A stretch of DNA of 64,000 nucleotides from Cellvibrio sp. UBA7661 (GCA_002483365.1 DLHT01000006.1:1-64000); one strand, 5' to 3'. Positions 25,338 through 34,171 are shown, counted from the stretch's first letter. A program made the numbers and translations. Notes: generated from the sequence alone by a model not told the origin.

Positions 25338-25419
25338 AATGGCAGGAAATCTCTTCTCAAATATGAAGAAGCGTTTTTTTCAGAGGCTCGAAAGCGTCTA
25401 GTAAAGACTGGGAAGTCCA
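25338..25419 (+). pseudogene. Remnant of an IS3 right end (orfB tail plus inverted repeat)
   Basis: Aligns by eye with the end of the complete IS at 20901-22130: it encodes LKYEEAFF, carries one extra T in the T-run (a frameshift), then has a CGTCTAGTAAAGACTGGGAA-type terminal repeat (25395-25419). Everything upstream of the orfB tail is missing. It is a sibling copy, not identical to the complete IS. Confidence 0.75.
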
Positions 25420-25420
25420 G

Positions 25421-25836
25421 TTGGTGATGTTTTCAATCAGCGGTCATCAAGTAACACGCTTTCTAAACCTGTTGATTGAAGCACGCGGAGCACCCAGCCG
25501 AATTGTTTGTGATAACGGCACTGAGTTTACCAGTAAGGCCATGTTTTTCTGGAGTAAGGAATCGCGAGTTGGACTGGGTTTTATCCAACCAGGCAAGCCC
25601 ACCCAAAATGCATTTGTTGAAAGTGTTAATGGCAAATTCCGTAATGAGTGTTTGAATCTGCATTGGTTCCGGACGATTGAAGAGGCGCGTTATGAAATTG
25701 ATTTATGGCGTAATCACTACAACCATGAAAGACCACACAGTTCATTAAATTATTTGTCGCCAGTGGCTTTCGCGAAGCTGGCGGCTTAACATGGAAATCT
25801 CATCCTTGAAGTGGTACTGAGATTGGGGATAGGTCA
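25421..25836 (+). pseudogene. 3' fragment of a second IS3-family (IS407-like) transposase orfB
   Basis: An in-frame piece of about 120 residues covers only the C-terminal half of an rve integrase core. The second Asp (RIVCDNGTEFTSK) and the Glu (QNAFVESVNGKFRNECLN) are present, then HYNHERPHSSLNYLSPVAFA. The first catalytic Asp and the whole N-terminal half are absent, replaced by the IS remnant ending at 25419. The stop is at 25789, and GATTGGGGATAGGTCA ending at 25836 looks like the right terminal repeat. It is non-functional and appears to have been interrupted by the other IS. Confidence 0.82.
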
Positions 25837-25859
25837 GACGCAATAAAATAGCACCCGTA

Positions 25860-26231
25860 CTATGCAATATCGGAATAATTATGTATTTCTCGATTCGTAA
25901 GAATATTTTCTAAAGTTGGGCGACCGATATTTCTGTCAGACGATCTATTGATTGCCTCAATAGACAACTCTAAAGCGTAAAGATGGATATATTTAGACAA
26001 CTCAGATAGCTCAATACTTAGCTCTGTATAATTATTTCGAAAAAGAAGAATCGTCATAATTGCAGCAACTACCGCTGATGGTTTAGCATTTTTGTCTTTT
26101 GCAATAAACTGCTCTGCTTGATCAACTAAATATTCTAGCCAACTATCACTTAGATTCTCAGGAAGAACAGCATTCACACCGTTTGACAATACCTCTTCCT
26201 TAAATTTACTTAAATTCTTAGCCTGTTCCAC
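25860..26231 (-). CDS. Hypothetical 123-residue protein
   Basis: No family recognised. Read from a GTG start, it has an acidic, helical sequence (LSDSWLEYLVDQAEQFIAKD) with a hydrophobic middle (AVVAAIMTILLF) that is marginal for a TM helix and is more likely a buried helix. The gene is AT-rich. A smaller frame overlaps its start from upstream (26210-26383), which suggests a coupled pair. Confidence 0.5.
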   Translation of the reverse strand: MEQAKNLSKFKEEVLSNGVNAVLPENLSDSWLEYLVDQAEQFIAKDKNAKPSAVVAAIMTILLFRNNYTELSIELSELSKYIHLYALELSIEAINRSSDRNIGRPTLENILTNREIHNYSDIA

Positions 26232-26383
26232 TTTTGCCCCCCCACTACCTCAATGATAACCTTCCCTAATTCAACACACGCATTTCTACTCAGACCATTA
26301 GCTTTTAGGTGGTCAAATACCATCTCAACGAAATATCCACTATTTATCCAGTAGTAGTTTGAAAGATACGCAACAGCGAGCAA
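26210..26383 (-). CDS. Possible 57-residue ORF overlapping the start of the 123-residue gene
   Basis: Frame LLAVAYLSNYYWINSGYFVE, then MVFDHLKANGLSRNACVELG to a TAA at 26210. An internal ATG at 26323 would give 37 residues; the longer reading needs a TTG. It overlaps the downstream GTG start at 26231, a common arrangement for coupled genes. No ribosome-binding site stands out and no family is known. Confidence 0.25.
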   Translation of the reverse strand: MLAVAYLSNYYWINSGYFVEMVFDHLKANGLSRNACVELGKVIIEVVGGQKWNRLRI

Positions 26384-26455
26384 TCAACCGTTTCGCTTTC
26401 CCCCCGCAAATAGAAATGCACTTCAATTTTCAAGACCGATTTTATATCCAAATCA

Positions 26456-26478
26456 ACTGTACTCATTTTGAGTACAGT
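26456..26478. promoter_or_regulatory. 23-bp palindromic operator upstream of an XRE gene
   Basis: ACTGTACTCA and TGAGTACAGT, perfect 10-bp arms with a 3-bp spacer, ending 25 bp before the ATG at 26504. This is the expected size and position for an autoregulatory site of the adjacent helix-turn-helix protein. Confidence 0.7.
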
Positions 26479-26503
26479 CCGTAATTATAAGCACAATATA
26501 TGA

Positions 26504-26773
26504 ATGAAGAAAACTATTTCTAGCTCTCAATATTTAACGCTAATCAAATGGCTGACCAATCGACGCATTTCTTTAGATCTCAGCATGCGAGACTTATCGA
26601 AATTACTTAATCGGCCACATAGCTTCGTGCAACGAATCGAGCAACTGGAAAGAAGACTAGATGTCTTTGAATACACAGTGTACTGTGCCGCACTTGGACT
26701 TGATCCAGCCGAAGGCCTGAAAATAATGCTTGCCGACTCAGAGCAATGTCCCCATCTACCTGATCGCATCTAA
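26504..26773 (+). CDS. Small helix-turn-helix (XRE-like) regulator, 89 residues
   Basis: The central region (SLDLSMRDLSKLLNRPHSFV, then QRIEQLERRLDVFEYTVYCA) fits an XRE/Cro-type helix-turn-helix followed by the domain's last helices. The C-terminus LDPAEGLKIML is short. No partner toxin or effector gene follows; the next sequence is intergenic and then the truncated srkA. A perfect 23-bp palindrome lies just upstream and is the probable operator. Confidence 0.72.
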   Translation: MKKTISSSQYLTLIKWLTNRRISLDLSMRDLSKLLNRPHSFVQRIEQLERRLDVFEYTVYCAALGLDPAEGLKIMLADSEQCPHLPDRI

Positions 26774-27033
26774 CCTTATCAAATCCAAACAACGCTTCAC
26801 CTTTGAGACAACTCGCCACCGCATACAACCCTGAACTTTCCCTAAATATCAAACACTTAATATCACATAGAAACTGGTACCCCCAAATTTCACCGCCAAC
26901 CTGTGTACGCCTTGCCCCATATTTGTACATAACCCTTAAAGATTTATATGTATACACACTAAATTTAGTATTTTATTAAAAGGTAATTAAATCAATACGT
27001 TAATGATGTACACTAATATCAACGTTAAGGGTG
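26774..27033. other. Intergenic AT-rich end of the island
   Basis: No convincing gene. Base composition changes sharply at about 27,035, where GC-rich srkA sequence starts. This is the right-hand junction of the accessory region. No attachment-site repeat could be identified because the matching left junction is outside the window. Confidence 0.5.
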
Positions 27034-27034
27034 A

Positions 27035-27913
27035 TATAAAAACCGCGTGTATCAGGTGGGGATCGAAGGTGGCAGCCCGGTGATCGCCAAGTTTTATCGC
27101 CCCGGACGCTGGAGCGATGCGCAGATCATCGAGGAACACCAATTCACTGCCGCATTGAAAGAGTTGGAAATTTCAGTCGTGCCACCGCTGGCAGATGCCG
27201 AAGGCAACACCCTGCGTGAATACCAGGGCTTCCGCTTTGCGCTCTACCCTCGCCAAGGTGGCCATGCGCCCAATCTGGATGACTTTGATGCGCTGCTATC
27301 GCTCGGCCGCACGCTGGGGCGCATGCATGCCTTGGGGCAGGCGCGCGCGTTTGAGCATCGCCCGGCGCTGGATATCCAGACCTTTGGCCGCGACAGCTAT
27401 GACTTTTTGCTGGCCAATGACTTTATTCCGGCGAGCTTGCGCGAGTCCTACCGCACCCTGGGCGCAGATGTGCTGGCGCGCTGCGAAACCCTGTTCAAGC
27501 GCGTGGCTTACACGCCCATCCGCCTGCATGGTGATTGTCACCCGGGCAATATTTTGTGGCGCGATGACGTGCCGCACTTTGTGGATTTTGACGATGCGCG
27601 TATGGGCCCTGCAATCCAGGATTTATGGATGCTGCTCTCGGGCGAGCGGGAGCAACAAACCGCGCAGATGAGCGAAATTCTGGAAGGCTACCGTGAGTTC
27701 TGCGATTTTGATTTGGCCGAGCTGGCGCTGATCGAATCGCTGCGCAGCCTGCGTATCATGCATTACAGCGCTTGGCTTGCCCGGCGCTGGACTGACCCGG
27801 CCTTCCCCCATCACTTTCCCTGGTTCAATACCGAGCGCTACTGGGGTGAGCACATTCTGGAGTTGCGCGAACAGTTGGCGATGCTGAACGAACCGCCGCT
27901 GGTCATTTATTGA
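27035..27913 (+). pseudogene. srkA: Stress response kinase A (SrkA/YihE), N-terminally truncated
   Basis: Ser/Thr protein kinase of the APH-like fold that limits stress-induced death in E. coli. Homology begins abruptly at YKNRVYQVG, with a stop codon at 27032 just before, so roughly the first 40 residues of the usual ~328 are missing. The rest is intact: IAKFYRPGRW (nucleotide-binding Lys), IRLHGDCHPGNILW (catalytic loop) and FVDFDDARMGPA (metal-binding Asp). A GTG at 27047 (the V of RVYQ) could restart translation and give 288 residues, but no well-placed ribosome-binding site is present. The lost segment holds the glycine-rich start of the kinase fold. The island junction lies exactly here. 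Confidence 0.8.
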
Positions 27914-28034
27914 TACCCTGCAGTGGAATTGTGTTGGAAATTCAGCAACAACACCCAATAATTGTCGTTAATGTGCTGTTTGATTTTGCTTGTCAGTATT
28001 TATCCCACGATTTACCCCACGTAAGGATCTGGCC

Positions 28035-28865
28035 ATGAATGCCACTATTTCCGCCGCAACCTCCGCTACTGCCGTATCGCCAAGTGCCAACGTGGCTGAC
28101 AGCTTGTGGGAGTCCATCCGTTTGCAAACCCGCAAGCAGGCGGAAACCGAGCCGGTACTGGCCAGTTTTCTTTATTCCACCATCCTTAATCACGACTCTC
28201 TGGAAGGCGCACTGAGCTTCCATCTGGCCAACAAGCTCGACAGCCCCGCCCTGCCCGCCATGCTGATTCGCGAAGTGATTGAAGAGGCGATGGAAAAAGA
28301 CAGTTCGATCATCGAATCCGTGCGGGCCGACTTGATGGCCGTCAGCGAGCGCGATTCTGCCTGCTGCTCACTGGTCACACCTTTGCTGTACTTCAAAGGT
28401 TTCCACGCCTTGCAGGCCTATCGTATTGCTCACTGGTTGTGGCAACAGGGGCGCAATTCACTCGCGCTGTTTTTGCAAAATAGGATATCGGCCGTGTTTG
28501 CGGTAGACATACACCCCGCCGCGCGTATCGGCAAAGGCATTATGTTCGACCACGCCACCGGCATAGTGATTGGCGAAACCGCCGTCGTAGAAGATATGGT
28601 GTCGATCATGCAATCCGTCACCCTTGGCGGCACCGGCAAAGAAGCGGGCGACCGCCACCCGAAAGTCCGCAAAGGGGTATTGATTGGTGCCGGTGCCAAA
28701 ATCCTCGGCAACATCACCGTCGGCGAATGCGCCAAAGTCGGTGCCGGTAGTGTGGTGCTGAAGGATGTGCCTGCGCGCGCAACAGTGGCAGGCGTCCCCG
28801 CCCAAATCATCTGCGAGACCTCTTGCAACCAACCCGCGCGCGAGATGGATCACCTGATTCGCTAG
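28035..28865 (+). CDS. cysE: Serine O-acetyltransferase
   Basis: First step of cysteine synthesis: acetyl-CoA plus L-serine gives O-acetylserine. The 276-residue protein starts at 28035 (MNATISAATS) with AAGGA 8 nt upstream. The N-terminal helical domain is followed by the left-handed beta-helix with hexapeptide repeats (IHPAARIGKGIMFDHATGIV, then IGETAVVEDMVSI, GVLIGAGAKILGNI). The catalytic-site MFDHATG and TLGGTGKE and GDRHPKV are present. It stands alone, downstream of srkA. A short Ala/Ser/Thr-rich N-terminal extension is the only unusual point. Confidence 0.95.
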   Translation: MNATISAATSATAVSPSANVADSLWESIRLQTRKQAETEPVLASFLYSTILNHDSLEGALSFHLANKLDSPALPAMLIREVIEEAMEKDSSIIESVRADLMAVSERDSACCSLVTPLLYFKGFHALQAYRIAHWLWQQGRNSLALFLQNRISAVFAVDIHPAARIGKGIMFDHATGIVIGETAVVEDMVSIMQSVTLGGTGKEAGDRHPKVRKGVLIGAGAKILGNITVGECAKVGAGSVVLKDVPARATVAGVPAQIICETSCNQPAREMDHLIR

Positions 28866-28904
28866 TGCTCGCGTATTGATGTTTGTGCAGTTGGCATTTG
28901 TATC

Positions 28905-28922
28905 GGCAAGTGTCAACTTGCC
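28905..28922. terminator. Hairpin downstream of cysE
   Basis: GGCAAGT and ACTTGCC around a GTCA loop, 40 bp past the cysE stop. There is no clear T-run, so this is a weak terminator candidate. Confidence 0.35.
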
Positions 28923-29091
28923 ATCCAAAACGCCATTTCGCCCCAGAATAGCCATCCCGCACCAAAATAGACCGGTATTTTGCCCGGCCACTTACCAGAG
29001 CAAGCCACAATGGCCTTGATTTGCCATTGGTCTACTTTTTGCTCAACCGAGGATTATCACAACAAAAAATCCCGGCTTGAGGAAACTGACC

Positions 29092-29457
29092 ATGCAATAC
29101 ACTAAGCCAATGATTGATTTGGTGTACGAAATTCGTCGCCGTGTCGATGCGAACATGAAGCCCAGCGTAAAAATGGCCAATCCCGATGTTCTTAAAGAAT
29201 TGGCTGATCACTACCAAATCACGAAAGATACAATTACCAAAACCCTGATCAAGGAGCTTCTCACCATGGCAGGGGATGAATGGCGACAGCTGCTGGAACC
29301 GACACCCTTGGCGATTGAACCACCCAAACAAGTCGTCAAAGTTTATCGCGGCCAAACCATTCTGGTAGAAGCGCCACAGCGCAGTGAATTGTTAGTCGCG
29401 GATATCACCCCGGAAAAACCTGTGCGCATGTATCGCGGCCACAGGGTGATTGTCTAG
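29092..29457 (+). CDS. Hypothetical 121-residue cytoplasmic protein
   Basis: No recognised family. The ATG at 29092 (MQYTKPMIDLVYEIRRRVDA) has GAGG about 9 nt upstream. The N-terminal half is helical and basic, with a possible helix-turn-helix-like stretch (VLKELADHYQITKDTITKTL). The C-terminal half is beta-like with a repeated motif, VKVYRGQTILVEAP and VRMYRGHRVIV, separated by about 25 residues. This internal repeat suggests duplicated strands. It is a single-gene unit. Confidence 0.7.
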   Translation: MQYTKPMIDLVYEIRRRVDANMKPSVKMANPDVLKELADHYQITKDTITKTLIKELLTMAGDEWRQLLEPTPLAIEPPKQVVKVYRGQTILVEAPQRSELLVADITPEKPVRMYRGHRVIV

Positions 29458-29586
29458 TTGGGTTTGTCGTTAAAAAGCACAAACTTTTCTGGACGACAAG
29501 AACGTTCACATCCAGAATTAGAGCAACTCTTGGATTTCTCCTTCCTCGGCGCACTTATCCAATAATCCAACCCCGTTTGGCAGACT

Positions 29587-30501
29587 ATGAACGCTTTTTG
29601 GTATCAGCATCGTTTTGTTTACTGCTGCATATTGCTGACAGCAGTCTTGTGTCGCCATGCTTTTGCTGCAGACGATAGTGATGCCGCACCTATTGCCAAT
29701 ATCGCTGTTTTGCCCGATATCCATAATGACTACACACTTTTTTTAGGTGAACGCAATCCGGTTGATGTCACCTATTACGGCGGCAATCACGCCCGCCGCG
29801 ACGTGATCGAGCTGGTGCTGCTCCAACAAGCACTGGCGCTGGGCGGCTTCGCGCACTCACTCAACTTTGTCGATGAAGAAAATTATTTCCGCAGTATCCG
29901 CAATGTGTTGGATGGCAAAACACTCACGATGAGTGGCACCATCTGGTATCAGGATTTATTACCTCAGGTGAGCAGGCTGCATATCTCTCCGCCGATCGTA
30001 GAAGAAGGTCAATTTATTGTGGGTATTTATACATCCCCCACCAATAAACGCGCGCTGTCCAGCACCAGCCTTGAGCAAATTAACAAGCTGCGCGTCGTCA
30101 CCAGCCGCCAATGGAAACCCGACCTGACAACGCTCGAAAATTTGGGATTCACCAATATTATGCACACACCCAATTGGGTCAACATGGCGCGCATGATCAA
30201 TGCCGGGCGCGTCGATATTACACTCTCCCCTTTTCACCAAAATCCGGCAAAAGAAATTCAGGTGGAAAATATCCGACTAGTCCCGATTGAAGGTGTGAAA
30301 ATTGCCATTAAAGGCAGCAGGCATTGGCCTGTGAGTAAACGCCATCCACTGGGTGACGAATTTTATCGTGCGCTGATAAAAGGAGTCGCAAAAATGCGCA
30401 AGGAAGGAACAATAGAGCGAGCTTATCGCGAGTGCGGTTTCTTCCACCCCGCATTAGAAGAGTGGAAGTTACTTAATCCCGAAACATCACCAGCATATTA
30501 A
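29587..30501 (+). CDS. Periplasmic solute-binding-like protein (SBP_bac_3 type)
   Basis: 304 residues with a signal peptide (MNAFWYQHRFVYCCILLTAV to RHAFA). The mature protein has a two-lobed periplasmic binding-protein pattern: NPVDVTYYGGNHARRDVIEL near the start, a mid-section VGIYTSPTNKRAL and LRVVTSRQWKPDLTTLENLG, then MINAGRVDITLSPFHQ. No ABC permease or ATPase gene is adjacent, so it is an orphan. It may sense or bind an unknown small molecule rather than feed a transporter. It converges on mscL with only 7 bp between. Confidence 0.75.
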   Translation: MNAFWYQHRFVYCCILLTAVLCRHAFAADDSDAAPIANIAVLPDIHNDYTLFLGERNPVDVTYYGGNHARRDVIELVLLQQALALGGFAHSLNFVDEENYFRSIRNVLDGKTLTMSGTIWYQDLLPQVSRLHISPPIVEEGQFIVGIYTSPTNKRALSSTSLEQINKLRVVTSRQWKPDLTTLENLGFTNIMHTPNWVNMARMINAGRVDITLSPFHQNPAKEIQVENIRLVPIEGVKIAIKGSRHWPVSKRHPLGDEFYRALIKGVAKMRKEGTIERAYRECGFFHPALEEWKLLNPETSPAY

Positions 30502-30508
30502 CGAGTGA

Positions 30509-30916
30509 TTATTTTTGCTGTTGTTTAAGTAAATCGCGGATTTCAGTCAGCAACACTTCCTGATTGGAAGGAGCTGCAGGTTCAGCTGGTTTTTCTTCTT
30601 CTCTTTTCTTCAGCCGATTAATTACTTTAATCATCATGAAAATCGCGAATGCGACTATGGTGAAATCCAAAATCGTCTGGATAAACTTACCGTACATGAT
30701 TGGAACTGTACCTTTACCCTCAATAATTTCCGGCAGGATAATCGCCAAATCAGAAAAATCCACGCCGCCAATCAACCAGCCCAGCGGCGGCATAAAGACA
30801 TCGCTCACCAACGAGCTGACCACCTTGCCAAAAGCCGCACCGATAATAATACCTACTGCCATATCCACTACATTGCCGCGCACGGCAAACTCTCTAAAGT
30901 CTTTAATAAAGCTCAT
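30509..30916 (-). CDS. mscL: Large-conductance mechanosensitive channel MscL
   Basis: Homopentameric inner-membrane channel that opens under hypo-osmotic shock. 135 residues; the ATG at 30916 has AAGGGG upstream (a TTG one codon earlier is unlikely). The N-terminal helix and TM1 (FREFAVRGNVVDMAVGIIIG) carry the family signature, followed by a periplasmic loop, TM2 (DFTIVAFAIFMMIKVINRL) and a charged C-terminal helix (EVLLTEIRDLLKQQQK). Confidence 0.97.
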   Translation of the reverse strand: MSFIKDFREFAVRGNVVDMAVGIIIGAAFGKVVSSLVSDVFMPPLGWLIGGVDFSDLAIILPEIIEGKGTVPIMYGKFIQTILDFTIVAFAIFMMIKVINRLKKREEEKPAEPAAPSNQEVLLTEIRDLLKQQQK

Positions 30917-31005
30917 CAAAATTCCCCTTCTTTCAGTTTAAAAACAGTTGTTATTGTCGCTAAAGTTTTATAGCCCATCCGCCGCCAGAAACCAAGCTGC
31001 CGACA

Positions 31006-32487
31006 TTAATATGCCGTAGGCGAATCAATCCCCAGCGTATCCCATATTTCATCAACGCGCTGCTTAATATGCTCATCCATTACAATCGGCGTGCCCCACT
31101 CGCGAGTGGTTTCACCTGGCCATTTATTGGTAGCGTCAAAACCAATCTTGGAACCAAGACCGGAAACGGGCGATGCAAAATCCAGATAATCGATTGGTGT
31201 ATTTTCTACCATCACGGTATCGCGCGCGGGATCCATGCGCGTGGTCATTGCCCAAATCACATCGTTCCAATCGCGGGCATTCACATCATCATCTGTAACG
31301 ATGACAAATTTGGTGTACATAAACTGCCGCAAGAAACTCCATACGCCCATCATTACGCGCTTGGCGTGGCCGGGATATTGTTTTTTCATAGTGACCACAG
31401 CCATACGATAGGAACAACCTTCGGGCGGCAAATAAAAATCCACAATTTCCGGAAATTGTTTTTGCAAAATCGGCACAAATACTTCGTTCAATGCCACGCC
31501 GAGAATTGCAGGCTCATCCGGCGGACGACCGGTATAAGTGCTGTGATAAATAGGATCGCGCCGGTGAGTAATGCGCTCCACCGTGAATACAGGAAAATCA
31601 TCCACTTCGTTGTAATAACCCGTGTGATCGCCAAAAGGGCCTTCGGGGGCCATATCATCCGGTGCAATAAAACCTTCCAAAATAAATTCAGCCGATGCAG
31701 GCACTTGCAAATCATTGCCGATACATTTCACCACTTCTGTTTTATCACCGCGCAACAAACCCGCAAACCCGTATTCGGAAAGCGTATCAGGCACAGGAGT
31801 TACTGCACCGAGAATTGTTGCGGGGTCAGCACCCAACGCAACCGCAACCGGAAACGGTTTGCCTGGGTGTTGGATTTGGAATTCGCGAAAATCCAATGCG
31901 CCACCGCGATGCGAAAGCCAACGCATAATCAAGCGGTTTTTTCCGATTTTTTGCATCCGGTAAATACCCAGATTTTGTCGCTCTTTGTGCGGACCGCGCG
32001 TTACCACCAATGGCCAGGTTACCAGCGGGCCGGCATCGCCCGGCCAACAAGTTTGGATGGGAATCTGATCAAGATTGACAGCGTCACCTTCCAACACAAT
32101 GTCCTGACTCGGAGCTTTGCTCAATACTTTGGGAGCCATATTCAATACTTGTTTGAAGATAGGCAATTTTTCCCAGGCATCTTTAAAACCTTTTGGTGGC
32201 TCTGGCTCTTTTAAAAACGCGAGCAATTTTCCCACGTCGCGCAAAGCGCCCACTGACTCCTGCCCCATTCCCAATGCAACCCGCTCCGGGGTACCAAATA
32301 AATTTCCCAATACAGGAATCGAATAGCCTTTGGGATTTTCAAATAGTAATGCGGGGCCACCTGCGCGCAAGGTGCGATCGCAAATTTCGGTCATTTCAAG
32401 ATGAGGATCAACTTCTTGCTTGATGCGCTTTAACAAACCACGCGCTTCAAGCAGAGCAATAAAATCGCGGAGATCTTTATATTTCAT
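31006..32487 (-). CDS. ubiD: 3-octaprenyl-4-hydroxybenzoate decarboxylase UbiD
   Basis: Prenylated-FMN-dependent decarboxylase of ubiquinone synthesis. 493 residues from the ATG at 32487 (MKYKDLRDFIALLE), the normal length. A longer frame from a TTG at 32517 would begin inside the rho terminator. Recognisable blocks include RMQKIGKNRLIMRW, the E-D active-site segment APEGPFGDHTGYYN and GRPPDEPAILGVALNEVFVP. It is immediately downstream of rho but separated by its terminator. It uses a product of chorismate metabolism, as does the pigment cluster at 53072, but is not part of it. Confidence 0.96.
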   Translation of the reverse strand: MKYKDLRDFIALLEARGLLKRIKQEVDPHLEMTEICDRTLRAGGPALLFENPKGYSIPVLGNLFGTPERVALGMGQESVGALRDVGKLLAFLKEPEPPKGFKDAWEKLPIFKQVLNMAPKVLSKAPSQDIVLEGDAVNLDQIPIQTCWPGDAGPLVTWPLVVTRGPHKERQNLGIYRMQKIGKNRLIMRWLSHRGGALDFREFQIQHPGKPFPVAVALGADPATILGAVTPVPDTLSEYGFAGLLRGDKTEVVKCIGNDLQVPASAEFILEGFIAPDDMAPEGPFGDHTGYYNEVDDFPVFTVERITHRRDPIYHSTYTGRPPDEPAILGVALNEVFVPILQKQFPEIVDFYLPPEGCSYRMAVVTMKKQYPGHAKRVMMGVWSFLRQFMYTKFVIVTDDDVNARDWNDVIWAMTTRMDPARDTVMVENTPIDYLDFASPVSGLGSKIGFDATNKWPGETTREWGTPIVMDEHIKQRVDEIWDTLGIDSPTAY

Positions 32488-32509
32488 GCGGTAAAAACTC
32501 ACAGGGCGG

Positions 32510-32557
32510 AAAAACAAAAACGCCTTCCGCCGTTAGTAGAATTGGCGGAAGGCGTTT
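32510..32557 (-). terminator. Rho-gene intrinsic terminator
   Basis: Perfect stem CGCCTTCCGCC/GGCGGAAGGCG (32521-32531 and 32544-32554), extended by A/T pairs, with a 12-nt loop. It is followed on the minus strand by TTTTTGTTTTTC. It lies about 40 bp after the rho stop. Confidence 0.88.
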
Positions 32558-32594
32558 CACGTTCCGCCCTGCAAATATCTTCTTGATGTATCGA

Positions 32595-33854
32595 TTACTT
32601 ACGCTTCATCGATTGGAAGAATTCGTCGTTGGTTTTAAAGTCTTTAAGCTTGTCGAGCAAGAATTCAGTCGCGGCTACGTCTTCCATATCGTTTAACAAA
32701 CGGCGCAAAATCCACGCGCGCTGCAACTCATCTTCACGCATTAACAACTCTTCACGGCGAGTACCGGAACGGCGCACGTTGATTGCAGGGTAAATACGCT
32801 TTTCAGCAATTTTGCGATCCAAATGCAATTCAAGGTTACCGGTGCCTTTAAATTCTTCGTAAATAACTTCGTCCATTTTGGAGCCGGTATCAACAAGGGC
32901 GGTGGCGATAATACTCAAGCTGCCGCCTTCTTCGATATTACGTGCAGCACCAAAGAAACGCTTCGGACGCTCAAGTGCATGGGCATCCACACCACCGGTC
33001 AACACTTTACCGGATGAAGGAATAACCGTGTTGTAGGCGCGCGCCAAACGGGTAATAGAGTCGAGCAAAATCACTACGTCTTTTTTATGCTCAACCAAAC
33101 GTTTGGCTTTCTCAATCACCATGTCCGCCACTTGTACGTGACGCGCTGGCGGTTCATCAAACGTAGAGGCAACCACTTCGCCGCGCACTGAACGCTGCAT
33201 TTCAGTTACTTCTTCCGGACGCTCGTCAATCAACAAAACAATCAAATGACATTCAGGGTTATTGCGCGTAATCGCCTGCGCAATATTTTGCATCATGATA
33301 GTTTTACCGGCTTTGGGCGGCGCCACGATCAAACCGCGCTGACCTTTACCGATAGGAGCAATCAAATCGATGATGCGGCCGGTGAGGTCTTCGGTAGAAC
33401 CATTACCCGCTTCAAGCGGCAAGCGAATATTGGGGAATAACGGCGTGAGGTTTTCAAACAGGATTTTATTGCGGGAGTTTTCCGGTTTGTCGAAGTTAAT
33501 ATCGTTAACTTTCAACAGGGCAAAATAACGTTCACCTTCTTTGGGGGGGCGAATTTTGCCAGAAATAGTATCGCCAGTGCGCAAGTTAAAGCGGCGTATT
33601 TGGCTGGGTGAAACATAAATATCGTCAGGGCCTGCTAAATACGAACTGTCCGCTGAACGCAAAAATCCGAAGCCATCTACCAGAATTTCCAATACACCAT
33701 CGCCGTAAATATCTTCTCCGCCTTTGGCGTGGCGTTTGAGGATATTAAAAATAATGTCCTGTTTACGCGAACGGGCGATATTTTCCAAACCCATTTCATG
33801 GGCAATATCAATTAATTCTTCAATGGGTTTTTTTTTCAGGTCGGTTAGATTCAT
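32595..33854 (-). CDS. rho: Transcription termination factor Rho
   Basis: Hexameric RNA-dependent ATPase, 419 residues. The N-terminal helix bundle and cold-shock RNA-binding domain (GDGVLEILVDGFGFLRSADS) are followed by the ATPase core: Walker A APPKAGKTIM near 180, Walker B DVVILLDSITRLARAYN, Q-loop/R-loop regions and the family end DFKTNDEFFQSMKRK. Length and all motifs are normal. The leader of nearly 300 bp upstream may allow autoregulation as in E. coli. Confidence 0.98.
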   Translation of the reverse strand: MNLTDLKKKPIEELIDIAHEMGLENIARSRKQDIIFNILKRHAKGGEDIYGDGVLEILVDGFGFLRSADSSYLAGPDDIYVSPSQIRRFNLRTGDTISGKIRPPKEGERYFALLKVNDINFDKPENSRNKILFENLTPLFPNIRLPLEAGNGSTEDLTGRIIDLIAPIGKGQRGLIVAPPKAGKTIMMQNIAQAITRNNPECHLIVLLIDERPEEVTEMQRSVRGEVVASTFDEPPARHVQVADMVIEKAKRLVEHKKDVVILLDSITRLARAYNTVIPSSGKVLTGGVDAHALERPKRFFGAARNIEEGGSLSIIATALVDTGSKMDEVIYEEFKGTGNLELHLDRKIAEKRIYPAINVRRSGTRREELLMREDELQRAWILRRLLNDMEDVAATEFLLDKLKDFKTNDEFFQSMKRK

Positions 33855-34134
33855 AAGAAAGACTTTATGGATGGATGTGAGTTATTGCAGATAATTATCG
33901 GAGGCTCGATGCCAGTTGTAGAAAAGGATTGCGATTGTTGCTGTTATTAAGCCGCTATAGTCCTATTTAATGTTGCCTGTTTTTAATTTTGAGAGGCTGA
34001 TCTGGTAATCCAGAGGCCGAGGCAAGAACAACAGCAGGGAATTGGGTTTGTTCGTCTGGTTTTGGGAATCGGGAAGGTGATTCAGGAGGAACAAACATCA
34101 GATTGGGCTGAGTATAGCGGCAAAAATCACACAG
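33855..34134. other. rho leader region
   Basis: About 280 bp between the trxA terminator and the rho start, with no open frame of note. It must contain the rho promoter and a long untranslated leader. No recognisable riboswitch or rut-like pattern was confirmed by eye. Confidence 0.4.
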
Positions 34135-34171
34135 TGCAAAAACAAATTAGGCCATCTTTCGATGGCCTAAT
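34135..34171 (-). terminator. trxA intrinsic terminator
   Basis: ATTAGGCCATC and GATGGCCTAAT, perfect 11-bp arms around TTTC (34146-34171), followed on the minus strand by TTTGTTTTTGC, immediately after the trxA stop. Confidence 0.88.

Noticed and set aside
20901..25419. Composite transposon formed by the complete IS and the decayed right end
   Set aside because: Both right ends face the same way and the second copy has no left end, so it cannot act as a simple composite transposon.
26607..26957. 116-residue minus-strand frame opposite the XRE gene
   Set aside because: Opposite strand of a better-supported gene with its own operator; composition looks like a shadow.
32488..32517. Upstream start for UbiD at 32517
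   Set aside because: The start would be a TTG inside the rho terminator stem/T-run; the ATG at 32487 gives the normal UbiD length.
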